Positions 1 through 14,400 of a DNA stretch of 64,000 nt are shown in pieces. The notes beneath the pieces are model-generated. The model did not search any database, was not told where the DNA came from, and was given only the letters and a program-made list of their open reading frames with translations. The DNA comes from Jacaranda mimosifolia. Taxonomy: Eukaryota; Streptophyta; Magnoliopsida; Lamiales; Bignoniaceae. The stretch is taken from the NCBI GenBank assembly GCA_018894105.1, contig CM032117.1:43820501-43884500 (forward strand), read 5' to 3'. The translations under genes and the position numbers were made by a program. The first letter of the stretch is position 1. Each line of letters opens with the position of its first letter.

Positions 1-839
1 ATTGTACATTATCCACACCAAGATGGAGCACAACATCGTAAAAGAGTTCGTCGAGATCCCGCTGTCTACCAAGTCTTCTTCATCCAGAAATTAATAAGGC
101 ATATGGAGATCAATAAGACATCATTATGTTCACCTTACCTAGCCTTCATGTCATCTTCTCCAAATATGATGCTAGGGAGTGGAGAACGCACTTTATATTA
201 TTCCCAGTATTCGGACCACCGAGTGTGCTTGTGTTTGTCTTACTGCTCATGCTAACGCCTTTCTTGCATTTGAGGAATCTCCTGCTACAAGTTCTAGAGA
301 TTACCAAAATAATGTTGGCAATAGGTAAGTTCTCTGCATCTTGTTAACAATACTATACTCTCAACTCTTACTGTTTAAGGGCAAACATCAGTGACCTTTA
401 TTATTTTCGACTCCGAATCTCTTCTTGAGACTATCTTTCCTACGAAGCACGTACTCCTTTAGGTATCTCACTGGATTAGCTTGTTGATTTCATCTTTCAA
501 ATGTTAGCATTCCTTAGCAATATGTTTGCGGCCACGATGAAAGCAGCACAATTTCTTAAACTTATGTCTTTATGGATTGCCCGTCATCTTTCGAAGATAT
601 TGAATCAGGCTTTGCTGTTCCGCCACGATGAAGATGTTCATCCTGAATGCTATGAGAGAGGTATATGTGGAGAATGTTTTAGGAGCACTGCCTCAGGAGT
701 TTCCTGACTTCTTACTATTATTGTCTCATTCATCTCGTGCTTTACGCTTGTTAGCATTTTGAGAGGCCATTACTTCCTTAATCCTAATGTATTTTTTCGC
801 TCAGATGAGCTCTTTAAGCATGGTTGGTGGCTTTCCACT
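1..839. other. Unassigned sequence at the window edge
   Basis: Only short ORFs of 68-73 codons occur here, with no recognisable domain. The gag remnant that follows makes retroelement debris likely, but nothing seen directly proves it. Confidence 0.3.
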
Positions 840-1740
840 ATAGACTCTCCAAAATTTAGATGCCTTTAGTTCTATTAGATGATACTAGGCAAGAGCTCTC
901 GTTGATCTGCGAGATTTTGGTGCACTGCTTGGATAAAGTGGTAGATGAAGTAGATAGATAAGCCTCCATCTTAGGGTATTTGCGGTTGATGGTGAACTTG
1001 TGGAGAAAGTGTTGTGCAAGTTGCTCCCAGTCTGTGATGGATCCAGCTAGCATCTGATTAAACTATGCCATAGCATACTTAGTGAGGGTGGTACAAAACA
1101 CTTTGCAATAGGCAGCTCCATTCAGATCATATAGCTCCACCTTGCAAGAAAATTATACAAATGGTCTTGAAGGTCTTTCTTACCATCAAATTATGGCAAA
1201 TTAGCTATCTTAGTGCTGGAGGGAGCTACTCTACTAGAATAGCTGGGGAAAAGGGGTTACATCTCAAAAGAGCGACAGCTAAATAAAGGTACTCACCTCC
1301 TACTCCTCTTGAGTGTTAGGATGTGATCGAGTGAGTCTAAACTTTGGCTTCGGTGGGTAACCATCAAGATCGATTAGCTTTGAAGGATGACTACACATCT
1401 AGTGGCTGAAGTGGAGAGAAGCGGTGCCCAGATCATGGTTCCTTCTTTCTATTGTCCACCCTAGGGACGATGATGCTTCCCCACTTTGGCAAAAGGACTA
1501 GAATTCCAATGCCTCTTGAATCATCTACAATGCTGATCCTTCAGGGGGTGGAGCCTACTATGCAGGTGCCTCCTCTAGCGGTAGTAGCAGACACGTTTTC
1601 ATGTTAGCTCAGGTGTCAGATAGGACTATGCTTCAGGTGGGTTATTCTCTATGTTCTCACCTATACAGCTACCCTAGCTTTAGATTTCGTCTACATCCTC
1701 AGCGTTTTCTCACTTCAGATGGGAGTTTTTATAGATCAAG
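840..1740 (-). pseudogene. Decayed Ty3/gypsy gag remnant
   Basis: Read on the minus strand, about 1200 down to 856 gives a retrotransposon-gag-like stretch: a 'YCKVFCTTLTKYAMA' segment, a stop, then 'GSITDWEQLAQHFLHKF' and 'RKYPK'. In plant gypsy gag proteins the same order occurs, an L..A..W stretch followed by a W..L...F..KF helix. The longest open piece is only 65 codons and stops interrupt it. No LTR, protease or RT was found beside it. DNA from 1200 to 1740 is probably more of the same element, but I could not read a domain in it. Confidence 0.55.
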
Positions 1741-3916
1741 TCAAAATGATACTGCACAAAAATAGAACTAGAATCCTTTCCAAAACTTAGCAAATTTTAT
1801 AGGGTTTCTACCCTTAGAACATGCTTGCATAAAGTTAAAGTAAGTGCTTGGTAAATATTTAAAAAAAAAAATCAAAAGATATTTTTCAAAAAAATCTATT
1901 ATATTAGACAATATAATATCATAATTTTAAATTATATATTTTATAATATTAAAATAATAAATATATCTAAAATAATATAGTTAATATAATTATCTTTATT
2001 TATTAACTAAAATACAAAATTTAAGAATAAATATAAAATCTAAAACTATCATCCTAACAATATAGTTTAATTTTAAAGAAGTAATTTAATCATTTTAATA
2101 ATTTTAATATAGTTCAAATCATTTTGGACAGTATAATTTAATAATTATAAATAAATAAAATAAGTTAATAAATAATTATTTTGGACTAATAAATGATTTA
2201 AAATAATTTGATTAAATTAATAAATTAATTAAAAAATAAATAAGTTATTTAAAAAAAAAAAAAAAAAACCCACCAAAAATAACAATCATCTTCTTATTCC
2301 CCCGTCCCCTAGCCGCAAACCCCACCCTGACCCCCTCATCCCACGAAACCCCACCAGCACGCCCCTCCATTCCCTGTCAGCCCATAACCGAGTTGGCCAT
2401 GGTCACATCAAGCCGCCTGGCCAAGCGGCCGTCGACCATGGCAATCGGATTTGGGTGAGGGTTGTGGGCGGAGATGGGAATGAGGATGAGGCACATATAT
2501 ATATATATATATATATAATATAGATGTTTTTCTTTATCCAACTATATATAATATAGATGTGTATATATATATATATTCATATATATGTAAATATATGTTA
2601 TTTTAAAATATTTTTTGTGGAGGGTTTTTGTGGTATTTAATCTTTAACATTTTTATCTTTTTAATTTCTTTAGTGAAAGTTAAATGAACATTTCATATTC
2701 TATGGGTTTTTCATAAATAGATCAAATAATAGTTTTTGTTTTCATAAATAGTTAACAATTTCCTTCAAAATTTTAATGAAAAATTGGACGGAGGACCAAA
2801 AGTGTTTAAAAAATTATAAAATTTGAACTAAAAATATTCAATACCATAAGTTTGGGACCACCAGTGCATAGTTAAATTATGGGACAAAAAAGGCAATTTT
2901 TCCTTCTTTTTTTTTTTTGATAATTTCTATTTGGTTTAATTAAATAAATTTTTAATAATAAAACTTTATTATTGGTCGTCACTTTTTTATTACAATAAAC
3001 CATTAATATATGATCAGAATCAACTATCAACCAGTCGTACAAATAACAGGTTAAATGTACTTATTATGTTACCAACTATTCATTAAAAAGAAATGTTATG
3101 ATTTTACATTTTAAATCAAACGATTTAGATTAAGTATATTTGTACATCACTTACATAAGATACATGTAATTAAGGTTGCACCATAAACTACTCCTAGTAA
3201 GATTAGGCCCACTTAGGTTTGAGTACCCATCTTGATGATCTAAATTTATTTTGCTTTATTGGCCCTTTATTTAATTATTATTCACTTAATTTTACTTTTT
3301 TATCTTTATGGTCTTATTTTTCCATATCACCTTTCAATTATAAATCCAATTTATCCTTATTTTTCTGTTGTCTCATAATTTATTTTTGCAGCTAATAAAA
3401 TTGTGTGTGAACATTGAGCAATACTTATTTCGTAAGAAATTGATATTTTGAAGGAAATTGCATAATTGTTATATTGGTAAGTAGATATAAAAAAATTTAT
3501 CATGAATGTATCAACTTTTATTTTTTAAGAACTAATAAACATGAATTGCATGTTAATCTTAATCTTACTATTAGCAGGCAAGCATTAGCTTATTATCAAA
3601 TTAAAAATTTTCTTTTCTCTTTTTTATATTAATTCGTACGACTTCTAGATACTATTCATATATGAAAGAATTCAAGACAAATAATTTATTTAATATTCAA
3701 AGTTCAATATGTTTGACCTAATTTAAAAACTATTAATAATCCTAAGTGATGAGATTTGGGTAAAAGTAAGGGAGTGGAAATAATATAGATATGTGATTAT
3801 TAATTCAAATTATTTTTCATTCACAAAATTTTAGTTAAATTTTGGATTAAATTCATTTTAAACTCTTTTGAACAAATTCATTTTGAATTCAAAACCTAAT
3901 AAACCCACTCAAACAC
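1741..3916. other. AT-rich intergenic DNA with one GC-rich patch
   Basis: No gene seen. Most of it is AT-rich. About 2268-2490 is conspicuously C- and G-rich. It follows an A-run, contains a CCATGG-centred inverted motif, and runs into a (TA)n tract near 2494-2516. It may be a retroelement leader or LTR fragment, but no boundaries or duplications were found. Confidence 0.4.
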
Positions 3917-4611
3917 AAACTACCTAGGGCTATCAATAAATCGGATTTTAATCCGAATTCGATCTGAATCTGATCCAAATTTTAAAAAATTTATTCGATT
4001 AAAATATTCAATGGATCTAATTCGATTATAAATATTCGTAATATGAAATAAGTGGATCGGATATGGAATTAAGCAATCCGATCCGTTAACAATCCGAATC
4101 TAAATTTTAATATTTTTAATTAAATTAATAATAAAAATTTTAAAATAAAATCAATTTATTATATTGACCTGACATCTATACTAACGTCTATATTATACTA
4201 TTAATATTGAGTCTTTAGCCTAAAAAATAAGAGGATACTCATAAAATGTCAATATAATAATGTATAATAATTCATTTATGCATTAATAAAATTTGAAATA
4301 AAAATTTAGTATTGAAATATTTAAATTTTGGACTAATATATCATAAAAAATTGTTAAAAATTCAAATATGACATAAATATTACTTCATAAATATAATACT
4401 TTTTTAAAATTCGAAAGGGGGAAAAAAAAGTAAATCGAGTCAAAAAAATTTATCGAATTTCGAATATTCATTGGATCCGGATATGATACTGACTAACAAA
4501 AATCATATGGAATTTCGGGTCGGATTCGAATATGATTTTTGATAATTGAATTCAAATTCGAATATCGTAGATTCAATCCAAATTCGACCCATTGACAACC
4601 CTAAAACTACC
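3917..4611. mobile_element. hAT-type MITE with 8-bp target duplication
   Basis: The element spans 3925-4603 (679 bp). It starts TAGGGCTATCAATAAATCGG and its far end, reverse-complemented, starts TAGGGTTGTCAATGGGTCG, so the ends form imperfect terminal inverted repeats. The same 8 bp, AAACTACC, lies directly outside both ends (3917-3924 and 4604-4611). An 8-bp duplication with TAGGG-type ends is the signature of hAT transposons. The interior has no transposase, so it is non-autonomous. The sub-terminal DNA is rich in ATCCGAA/TTCGGAT motifs. Confidence 0.85.
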
Positions 4612-4710
4612 CAAACCCGTTTCAAAATTTTAAGATCCAACTTAATCCAAAACTATTTGCATGGGATTATAAACCACTTTCCCATCTCTATCTTAAAACA
4701 ATTATGCCAT

Positions 4711-5701
4711 CTTCTATTTAGGCCTATAAATGGGTAGGGTATCACCCTATCCACACTCATATACTAAAATATTCAAATAAAAATATCTTACATTCTACCT
4801 TACCCTAAAATACCCAAAAGTGTGAGACTCTAACCCTACCCTACCCAACCCAAGACTCATTGGGTCTAGTTTATTGGACCTATGTTTTTAATGTATATAT
4901 TAATTTTCTCAATATATACTAAAAATATTATTTGGCATACAATAACAAAAAAATAATTTTTTCTATATTTAATTTAATTTAATCATTAAGTTTAAATTAG
5001 TTAATTTTAAACTTTTTGCTAATCAAATTAACTGTTTTATTGATATAATAGTTAAACTTTATTAATATAATTAACAGTTAAAATATTTGCTAATTAAATT
5101 AATATAATTAGAAAATAGTTAATAAAAACATACAGTTAATAAAAACAGTTTAAAAGTAAAAACTTTTTCTATATTTAATTTTATAAAAACAGTTAATTTC
5201 TATATGAATAAACTTTATTCATTAACAAAATTAATTTTATTAACTTTTTTATAAAAATTATTTATTCCACTATTAATTTTAATATTATTAATTTTATTAA
5301 TGAAAAATGTTCAACTATTGCTATTGTTATTCCAATTTAAAAAAAAAATTGCCATCCCAATATATTAACTTTATTAATTTTATTAATTTAGTTTAATTTT
5401 TAATGAAGAAAATTATTTAGTTGTTACTGTTCATTCACATAATTATAATTTTTATATATAAAAAGTTTATCATTAATATAAATTTGATTTTAGTATAAAC
5501 AATTTTTAGGTTCACAGATTAAATTTAAGTATAAAATAATAAATATTTTTTAGGTATGGATATATAGGTAATTTTTTGGTACAGACCCTACCCATATTCA
5601 TTATATTATCTTTAAAAGTATGAGTATGGATAAGGTATGAGTATTGATATTTTGAACCTGAATAGGGTGTTACCTTACCCATTTACGGGCTTACTTTTAT
5701 T
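4711..5701. mobile_element. Second hAT-type MITE
   Basis: The element spans 4719-5693 (975 bp). The left end reads TAGGCCTATAAATGGGTAGG and the right end, reverse-complemented, reads TAAGCCCGTAAATGGGTAAG. The flanking 8-mers are CTTCTATT (4711-4718) and CTTTTATT (5694-5701), matching at 7 of 8 positions. There is no transposase and the interior is very AT-rich. It lies only about 100 bp from the previous hAT MITE and has a related but different end sequence. Confidence 0.8.
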
Positions 5702-5792
5702 CCCATCAGCGGACTTGACTGCGTACATACAATCCTGAAAACTGGAAACGAGAAATTGCTGGTCTGATTTTAAAAAAAAAAAAGAAAGGAGG

Positions 5793-5826
5793 AGAAGAAG
5801 AAGAAGAAGAACAACAACAACAACAA
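5793..5826 (+). repeat. (GAA)n-(CAA)n microsatellite
   Basis: A run of GAA triplets passes directly into a run of CAA triplets. Confidence 0.9.
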
Positions 5827-6181
5827 CCATCTCATAAGTAAATTAACAGAAAAGGATCAGTCCACTAGGCAGGGTCACCACCAAATGTCAATCTATTTCT
5901 AGTTTTGGTAATACAGCAAATGTAACCCTATAGACCATAAAATATCACAAAAGACAATAACTCAAAACATACTCATGAATCTGCCCAAAAACAAAGAAAA
6001 ACTAGTGTATGATGAACCACATCAATACGTTCCCCACCAAGAAAGAATTTGTGGCCATATGAGCCCAACACTTTTGCGATGCAAAAACTAGGTGGTCTGA
6101 TATTTCGATTGTGCTCTCCCAAATGGCAGATAATATGGACTTTGATTTATATATATATATAAATATTAAATTACTTTGGGA

Positions 6182-6500
6182 GTCTTTGGTTATGTTTCCC
6201 CAAACATATCCTCATTTTCTTTTCAAAACAAACATTTTTCAATAGATACATACATATTATATATATATATATAATATTTTATCATTATTCTAACATTAAA
6301 AAAATCATTCAATTTTATTTTCACCCCAAAAACCCAACAAAAAAGCATTGATTTAGTTGCTACAGTAAAAAAAAATATCTCCTCAAAATATAAACAAACA
6401 TACCAAAAAATAACTTTCACATTCTCCTATAATTCATTCTCCCAAAACACATAATTAATACATAATAAAATCACACAAAAAAAACATAACCAAACATTCC
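6182..6500 (-). mobile_element. Short inverted-repeat element (MITE-like)
   Basis: The left end reads TCTTTGGTTATGTTT and the right end, reverse-complemented, reads ATGTTTGGTTATGTTT. The interior, read on the minus strand, matches DNA at 27200-27450 closely, including TTACTGTAGCAA and a TTAGAATAATGATAAAATAT-like stretch. That shows a dispersed family. No clear target duplication was found, so the superfamily is unassigned. Confidence 0.6.
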
Positions 6501-6861
6501 TTTGAATTTGCACCAAGAGAAACCCTATAATTGGTTTGCTTAACAAGAAACACTATGTATTAGTCTGCTGCAGACTGCAGTCCCGTCTAGATTAGTCCCA
6601 CCGCGCATCTTCCAAGTCCCGAAGATCCAGACCGCAAAGTGCAGAAGCCCCAGAAAACAAAAACCAAACGGGGAATTGAATGGATAAATTAATCCAATTG
6701 GTTTCTTGATCTTTTAACCCGACACGACACCACACCACACCTATGATGTAAAATACAAGACAAAAAGCTTTTTGCTGAAAATGATATCTATGTCTCGAAA
6801 GCATCATCTCCCCACACCATTTGGCTTTGTCTTTGACCTACCTGTCTCTTTTCCTTTCTGG

Positions 6862-6868
6862 TATATAG
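6862..6868 (+). promoter_or_regulatory. Possible TATA box of the carboxypeptidase gene
   Basis: TATATAG lies about 150 bp upstream of the chosen ATG (7017), followed by a pyrimidine-rich leader just before the start codon. This is position and motif only. The surrounding DNA is AT-rich, so the match could be chance. Confidence 0.35.
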
Positions 6869-7016
6869 TAACTAAAAGTTGGAAACTTGCGCAGCCATAA
6901 ATTCAAAAGAAGAGGTCAGACCCGTGTTACTTGATATGACAAGAGGCTGAAACCAAAACAAACACGCAACAAATTCATTTTCCCAGGAAACCCTTCTTCC
7001 TCACAGCTCCAGTCCC

Positions 7017-10000
7017 ATGTTTAAGGTAGCAATTTCAAGCTTCTTAACCATAGCCACTTCCATCTATTTCTTCTGGTTGTCACTTCCTCAAAAATCTTTC
7101 TATCACTCCCTCTTCATATCCAATTCCTTATCAGACAATGAATCCATCTCAAACCATCTTTACATGCTCACTCGGCGGCCCCATATTGCTGGTTCTGAAG
7201 CCAACGCTGAAGCCGCCGCCTATGTTCTATCCACCCTTACTTCCTACGAAATTCCATCACATATAGCATCTTACTACACGGCCTTGACTTACCCGGTGTC
7301 GCGTTCTCTAGTACTAACTCGCCCTCCTCCGGACCCACCAGTTGAGTTCAGTCTCCAACAGGAGATTTATGAGGGTGATCCATATGCACAGGTGGCTAAT
7401 GAAGTCCAACCCACATTCCATGCATATGCCAAATCGGGCACTGCAGCTGGCCCTGTTGTGTACGTGAATTACGGACGATTAGAAGATTATGATACCTTGA
7501 AAGAAATGGGAGTGAATGTATCAGGTAATGTTGTATTGGCAAGGTATGGAAAGATATACAGAGGGGACATAGTTGAGAATGCTCATGCAGCAGGTGCGGT
7601 TGGAGCTGTGATTTTCACGGATAGGAAGGACTACGGCGGCGGAGGGGGGGATGCAAAATGGTTTCCTGATGACAAGTGGATGCCTCCCAGTGGTGTTCAG
7701 GTGGGTTCAGTTTATAGCGGAGCTGGTGACCCTACCACGCCTGGGTGGCCAAGCACTGAGGAATGTGAGAGAATTTCGGATGATGAGGTGGAGAAGGCGG
7801 GAGATGTTCCACTCATACCTTCTTTACCCATTTCCTGGGCTGATGGTGATGCCATTATTAGGTCCATTGATGGACAAGTAGCAAGTGATGATTGGCAAGG
7901 AGGAAAAGATGCCCCTGTTTACAGAGTCGGACCAGGACCAGGAATTCTGAATTTGACGTACAAGGTAGATGCCAGCAGATTATCATTTTTCTGTCATTGA
8001 AAACTTTAATCATATTACCTACAAAAAGGTGAAAGAAAATGTAAGCCTGCTGATGGAGTCATACATGTACATGACACTCTCTTTACAGGGGAAACAAACC
8101 ATAAGCACAATCGAGAATGTCATCGGGATCATTGAAGGAGCAGAAGAACCTGATAGGTATTTTATAATTTTTTTGTTTGTTGCTTCAAATCTATGGTATG
8201 GTAATGCGTGGACCATCTATAGCTATCTATATGCAGAACATTAAATGCAACTCTGCAGAATTCTTTAAAGGCTTAGTGGAATAAATAATTTGGTGAGGCA
8301 CAACACACCATAAAAAATTCATTTTTTCTGCTTTTTGCCTGGAAATCACCCTGTGCCCGTTCAGGGTCTTTGGAGAGGACCTCTATCAAGCGTGGAATTA
8401 GCAATTTCATCAGTCTTTTTCCTCCTTTTTCCTGAAAATCACCCTCTGCTCATTCAGGGTGTTTGGAGAGGACCTCTATCAAGTGTGGAATTCACGATTT
8501 CATCAGTCCTTTTTCCCCTTTTTCCTGAAAATCATCCTGTGCCCATTCAGGGTCTTTTGAGAGGACCTCTATCAAGCTTGGAATTAGAGTGCACACAGCG
8601 TAGCTTAAACTTTGAATCTAAAGTTTACATGCAACTCTGTTAGAATTCTTTTAAAGGCTCAGTGGAAGAAATAATTTGATGAGACAAAAAACACCATGAA
8701 AAAGTCATCAAAGTCGGTCCTTTTTCCCCCTTTTCCTGAAAATCACCCTGTGCCTATTCAGGGTGTTTGGAGAGGACCTCTATCAAGTGTGGAATTAGTG
8801 TCCATACAGCATGGATTAAACTTAAAATCTAAAGTTTGGTATGCCCTTTTTATCAAAAGAATCACTAAAATCATAAATTTGGTAATGCTCAAGACATGCA
8901 CAAAATTAGAGCATCACCAAATTTATGCACTTATCTTAAAGATAATTTTCACTCACTGAATTTGAAACAATTGCTAGATTTGTAATTCTGGGTAATCATC
9001 GGGATGCATGGACATTTGGAGCTGTTGATCCCAGTAGCGGCACAGCATGCCTGCTTGAGGTAGTTATAACTACATGCAATTTCCTGCATGATCTTTTGAT
9101 AAGTGAGTAATTTCATTTTTCTAAAGCATAACCTTACTTGGTATGAACCATAGGTTGCAGAAAGACTGTGGAAGCTTCAGAAAAAGGGCTGGAAACCTAG
9201 AAGAACGATTATATTATGCAATTGGGATGCCGAGGAGTATGGCCTGGTCTCTCTCAAACCCTATTTATCTAATTGTATGCCCCTCCCTGCCTCTGAAACT
9301 CACATGTATGAGCACATGTGAGTGCACACGCACACAGAGTAAACCTGTCCTCCCAGTGAAAATAAATAAAAATCTGGTCAATTTCTGTTCTTCAGATAGG
9401 GTCAACAGAATGGGTTGAAGAGAACAGGCAAATGTTGGCCTCAAGGGTAGTGGCTTACTTGAATGTCGATATTGCAGTTGCAGGAGCTGGATTCGAAGCC
9501 TCTGCAACTCCACAGCTTGATGAACTAGTCATAGAAGCTGCTAAGCAGGTATTAAGCTGAAAGAATGTTCATATGCGCTGCTTTCCAATAGCCCATTACC
9601 GTGAGCAATGAATGAAAAGAGAATCAAGAATGATCAACCAGAACACTGCCAAAATCTCCTTAAAAGTTACATTCTATTTGCAACAATTAGGTGTAGACTA
9701 TACAGCATAGCATTGAAAACTATAAGATAAACTCCAAAGTTCGACTGAGAACTTTTCATGGCACATCTGTAGATAGTTTCCTAGTCGACATGATTATTAT
9801 TAATTCTTTCATCTAAGATCCTCCCTTCTTTTAAGGTTCTGGACCCAGACAACTCATCACAAACAATCTATGATTCCTGGATCAGCTCCACAAACATTCA
9901 TATGGTAAGTGAGCAACTAAAAGATAAGTTACCTTCCTTTTTGACTTAAGAGTTATGGTGGGGAAGGTGGAAGAACTGTAAATTTTTTAAATATTCCTGC

Positions 10001-11457
10001 AACATAAAACAATCTGCATTTAGATAAGATGCTGCCCTGTTTAAATGTTATGTTAATTGCTATTCATGAAGATTGGAAGGCTAGGCGGCGGAGGGTCAGA
10101 TTATGCGGCCTTTGTGCAACACATTGGCGTTCCAGCAGCTGATATATCCTTTGGAGGAGGTAAAACTCTCAACACCCTTGGCAATTCATAGACATTCATA
10201 TTACTGTTTGATATGCTCATAAATTGTCTCTGTGACTCTGCAAGCTGCCACTTAGCAGAGATCTGCCCAATGGTACCCTAAATATGAAACCATCAAACGC
10301 ACCAGAAAGAATTAAGTAAACCAAATTGGCGTGCTGCATAGCCATGGCAATGAATGCAAGCAGCACAAATTAGAAGAACAGGAAAAGAAACTTTCTGCAC
10401 TTTGTGGGACTTAAAAATTTTACATTTTTTCTTATTAAAGTTTTTGGAATTAGAACAATGTTAAAGTAAAACAAAAGTCTATTTATTCTTCTATTTTGTT
10501 CTAAATTTGACAGAAGCAAGTTAAAGTAGGGATGTTCAAATCCAATCCAAAAAAAACCAATGAATCGATCCAAAAAATCGGAAATCGATTAAAACCGATC
10601 TTTTTTTGGTTTGGATTGGATTTATTTTCTCAAAATTGAACGGTTTGGATTGCTTTTCGATCCAATCCAAATCGAACCGAATCTTACATACTAATAATAT
10701 AAAAAAAAAAATATGTATCATCATTGTAAAATGCATAAATAAATTAAAATAAAACTAAACCAAGGGTTTTTCCACTTTCAAAAATCCAATACATAGGAAT
10801 AATTATTGTGGACTTATAATTTATAGTTATGTGTTCTTACATAATTTAACTCAATTCCATAAAATTAGTGATATGATTGCAAAAATGAAATTTACAAATT
10901 AATTCATTAAATTAGTTTAATTATCAATAATAACTTGTCAAATATTTCAATTAGAATTTCAAATTTAAAAATCGAATAACCGATCCAATCCAAACCGGGT
11001 TAAAATGGACTTGATTTGATTGGATTTACAATAAAAATCAAACCAATCCAATATAAACTATACAGTTTGGATCGGTTGGTTTTTTGTTCCAAAATCAATC
11101 CAAACTGAACTGCGAACACCCCTGAGTTAAAACAATGTTCACAAGTAGTATAATCGTGAACCTTCGTGTTACAAGCTCATAGCTCAAGAATGTTTGGTTA
11201 TGTTTTGTGGTGTTTTGATTTGCATGTTTTAAGGAAATGAATTCTGAGAGAAAGATTAGGGATGTTATACAAGGATTGGAAAATGTGACGTATTTTTATT
11301 AATATTTTAGAGAAAAGGTAGAAAATGTTTTGGAGAGTATTTGTTTGCTTGGTTATATTCTAGAGGGGATATTTTTTACTGTTAATATCAAATCAATTGC
11401 TTTTTTGTCTAATAAATGAGGAGAAATTTGATTAAATGCATAAATATGAAGGGAGAA

Positions 11458-11489
<32 letters not shown>

Positions 11490-14400
11490 AACAAATATAT
11501 GTATTTATATGTAACGAGGGAAAAGGAAAATGAAAAGCTTGAGGGGTTTTTGGTACAAGGGTTGGCATTTTGAGGATATTTTACGGAGTTTTGGGAATGT
11601 TTTGGTGGGAAGGGTTTCCTTCCCACAAAACATGTCCAAACACTACCGTAACTTTTCTTGAAGTGCTAGTGCCATAAACTCCTATGCACACTTGATCGGT
11701 GATCATCCTAATGCGAATTACAAAAACCAATTTACCACCCTCTAAAGAAAAACTTTTACCAGGTAAACAAGCTTTTAGACTATCTATTGATAATAAACAG
11801 CAGCCCCTGATCCCATTTCAATGTCCAATTAATTATCAGAAATTGGAAAAGGCTTTTGAAATTACCTTTCTTAGAGATGGGCGAAATTCAAGCCATTAGT
11901 GGCTTTAGATGAACAGATCCATAGAAAAGCACAAATGCCATCTGCTTATTTGAAGCCTTTGTGACAACACTTAAACTTGCAGATTACCCAGTCTACCACT
12001 CGATGTATGATGACTTTATCTGGATGAACAAATTTGGTGATCCAATGTTTCAAAGGCATATAGCAGGTTTGTTAAGCAATCCCCTAGTAGGAGGTTTTCA
12101 TTTACATACACTGTTTTCTAACCCAGATATAAACAAAACTTAAAAGAACTTTATAGTGACAAAATTGCATATATATATATATATATATATATTCTTTAAG
12201 AGATGTGGGTACATATCATATCGACTAAATTCTGTATCAATTTTAAAATCTTATTGTAACAATAACAAACTAGTCCAGTTCAAAAAAATGATTAAACAAA
12301 GTGATAAAAAGATAATTACTAATAGACAGCAATTTGAGACAGGAAAACTTATGAAAAAACACAGCACCTGATATTTGAACAGCAGACTTTATTTCTTCCT
12401 CAGTTCAAGTAAGAATTTGACACAAGAACTCATCATGGAAACTAAAAAACATATGATCCGCTTAATATACATATTATCACAAATTAAGACAGAGCTATCT
12501 TAGATTATGACGTAGGTACTAGAAGTTAAGAAAATCAAAAATGGAAAAACTACGATAGTTTGTCAATTAAGAGCACATCACAAAAGAAGTAGGAAAGGCA
12601 GATAAATCTAACATGGCAAACATATTAATTATTGTAGCATCAATGAAGAGACAATTTCATTCAAGCAAATAATGCTAGCAAACAATCCAAGTAATTTGCA
12701 TCAGAGTCCTAAGATAAGTTAACTTTCATGGTCATTCTGAGCATTTAGGCCATGTGACTTCAAAATGAAAGTTCACATGGATTTCGTACAATATAACACA
12801 TCATGAAGTTTACATTGTTATTCAAATTTTTAGTCATCCATCACTACCTAAGAAAAAATATTCTCAATTAAAGATTTAAAAGATCCATCCTCCTCAACTG
12901 TATAATTTCAACATTTCTTCTCTAACAACTGGAAACATATCAGCATAGAAAAATTTAAGCTATTAAAGAAAAGTCAAAAATTGTTCATATTTTGATCTCA
13001 TATTTATTAAAATCTAATTTTGCTAGATTTGTTGTCATACAAATGTCGCTATCATGAGATAGTAAGTCTATAGATACCACAACTTTCTGGGTGTTTCAAA
13101 TATCCAGGCGTGCAGTTCAAACAGTCTTATTGGTCAAACCACATTGAGCAAGACAGTTGATCAACTAATTACTAGCAAGATTTTATAAAGCAGACACTCC
13201 ACAGAGATGTGAAACAGACAAAGAGATAATAAGTGCCAAGCCATCTAAGCAGTTAAAATATTTATAAGACAAGTTCACATTTCATTATCTAATACACTAG
13301 TTCCTGTTTTTAACAAAATGTCACATATAGGATCGTTAATGGGATAAACATGCCGTAAAAACAGCATGGATTTACTTAACTGTAGCTCCAGAACAGATTA
13401 TTTCCACCAGATGTTAGATGCATTTCTTCAACATCTTCCATTCTTCATATAATGCAGTTGGTTATGATAATAATCAAACATACAAAAGCAGGTTTAACAA
13501 AGAAAGTGGAAGACATGAATTTGAGTTAATTGACGCACACTTGGCTTGAGCATTTCCATGTGTATTAAAAACTGGGGAAACTAGAACCCAGTCTCTTAAT
13601 CAATGGAAAATGGAAATGAAGAGCAAATTGTGGACCTAATTGATCTGTTCGTTAATTGTACTGTGCAAGCAGTGGCAAGCGTTTGGGGTTTAGTAGCACT
13701 CAAGCTAGCAGATGAAGAATTTTTACCTTTTAACTACCTCGCCTATGTTCTTGAGCTTCAGGTATGTTCGTGAACAAACCTGCACTCTCTTTTGGTAAAT
13801 GAGGATCTAATGTATCAAATCCATTGAAACAGAAAAGTACACAAGACTTGAAATGTCAAGTGTTGAATAGAGGCATAACATTTGTTCCCCTGCTCGAGTC
13901 TATTAATGAACTGGAAAAAGCAGCAGTTAAGATAAATGGCGAGAGAAAGGTAATGCCCTGCTTTAAAGTCAATGAGTGGCATGATACTTTATCCAGATGC
14001 ATATAGAGGTGGATTTAACAGAGATACAATTTGGTAGGCACTAGAAGGAAGCAAAGGCTGGATATCAATATCGAAAGATCACCAGAAAGTAAGAGAATTG
14101 AATGACAGACTCATGATGGCTGAGCGTGCATTTACTGACAGAGAGGGACTTCCGGGAAGATGGTGGTATAAGCATTTGGTATGTTTTACTCTTTAATATA
14201 AAAAAATTATCTTTGTAACAAAGTTATATAATCAAGTTTTCCGTTGAATAATCATAAATTCTTACTACTGCTCATTTATCCGAAAACCAAAGAAATAAAA
14301 AATTACTTAAGAAATAGATAACATAACTTCTTAGGTCCCTAGACAGGAGTAGATGAATTCTTTTCTTCTGATGTTCCTTTGTACATGCACTAAATCTGAA

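Noticed and set aside
2268..2490. CpG-island-like promoter
   Set aside because: No gene follows it and it is bounded by A-runs and TA repeats. Transposon debris is more likely.
8335..8643. 102-codon ORF as an extra exon or gene
   Set aside because: It is a minisatellite in an intron. The flanking exons already join in frame without it.
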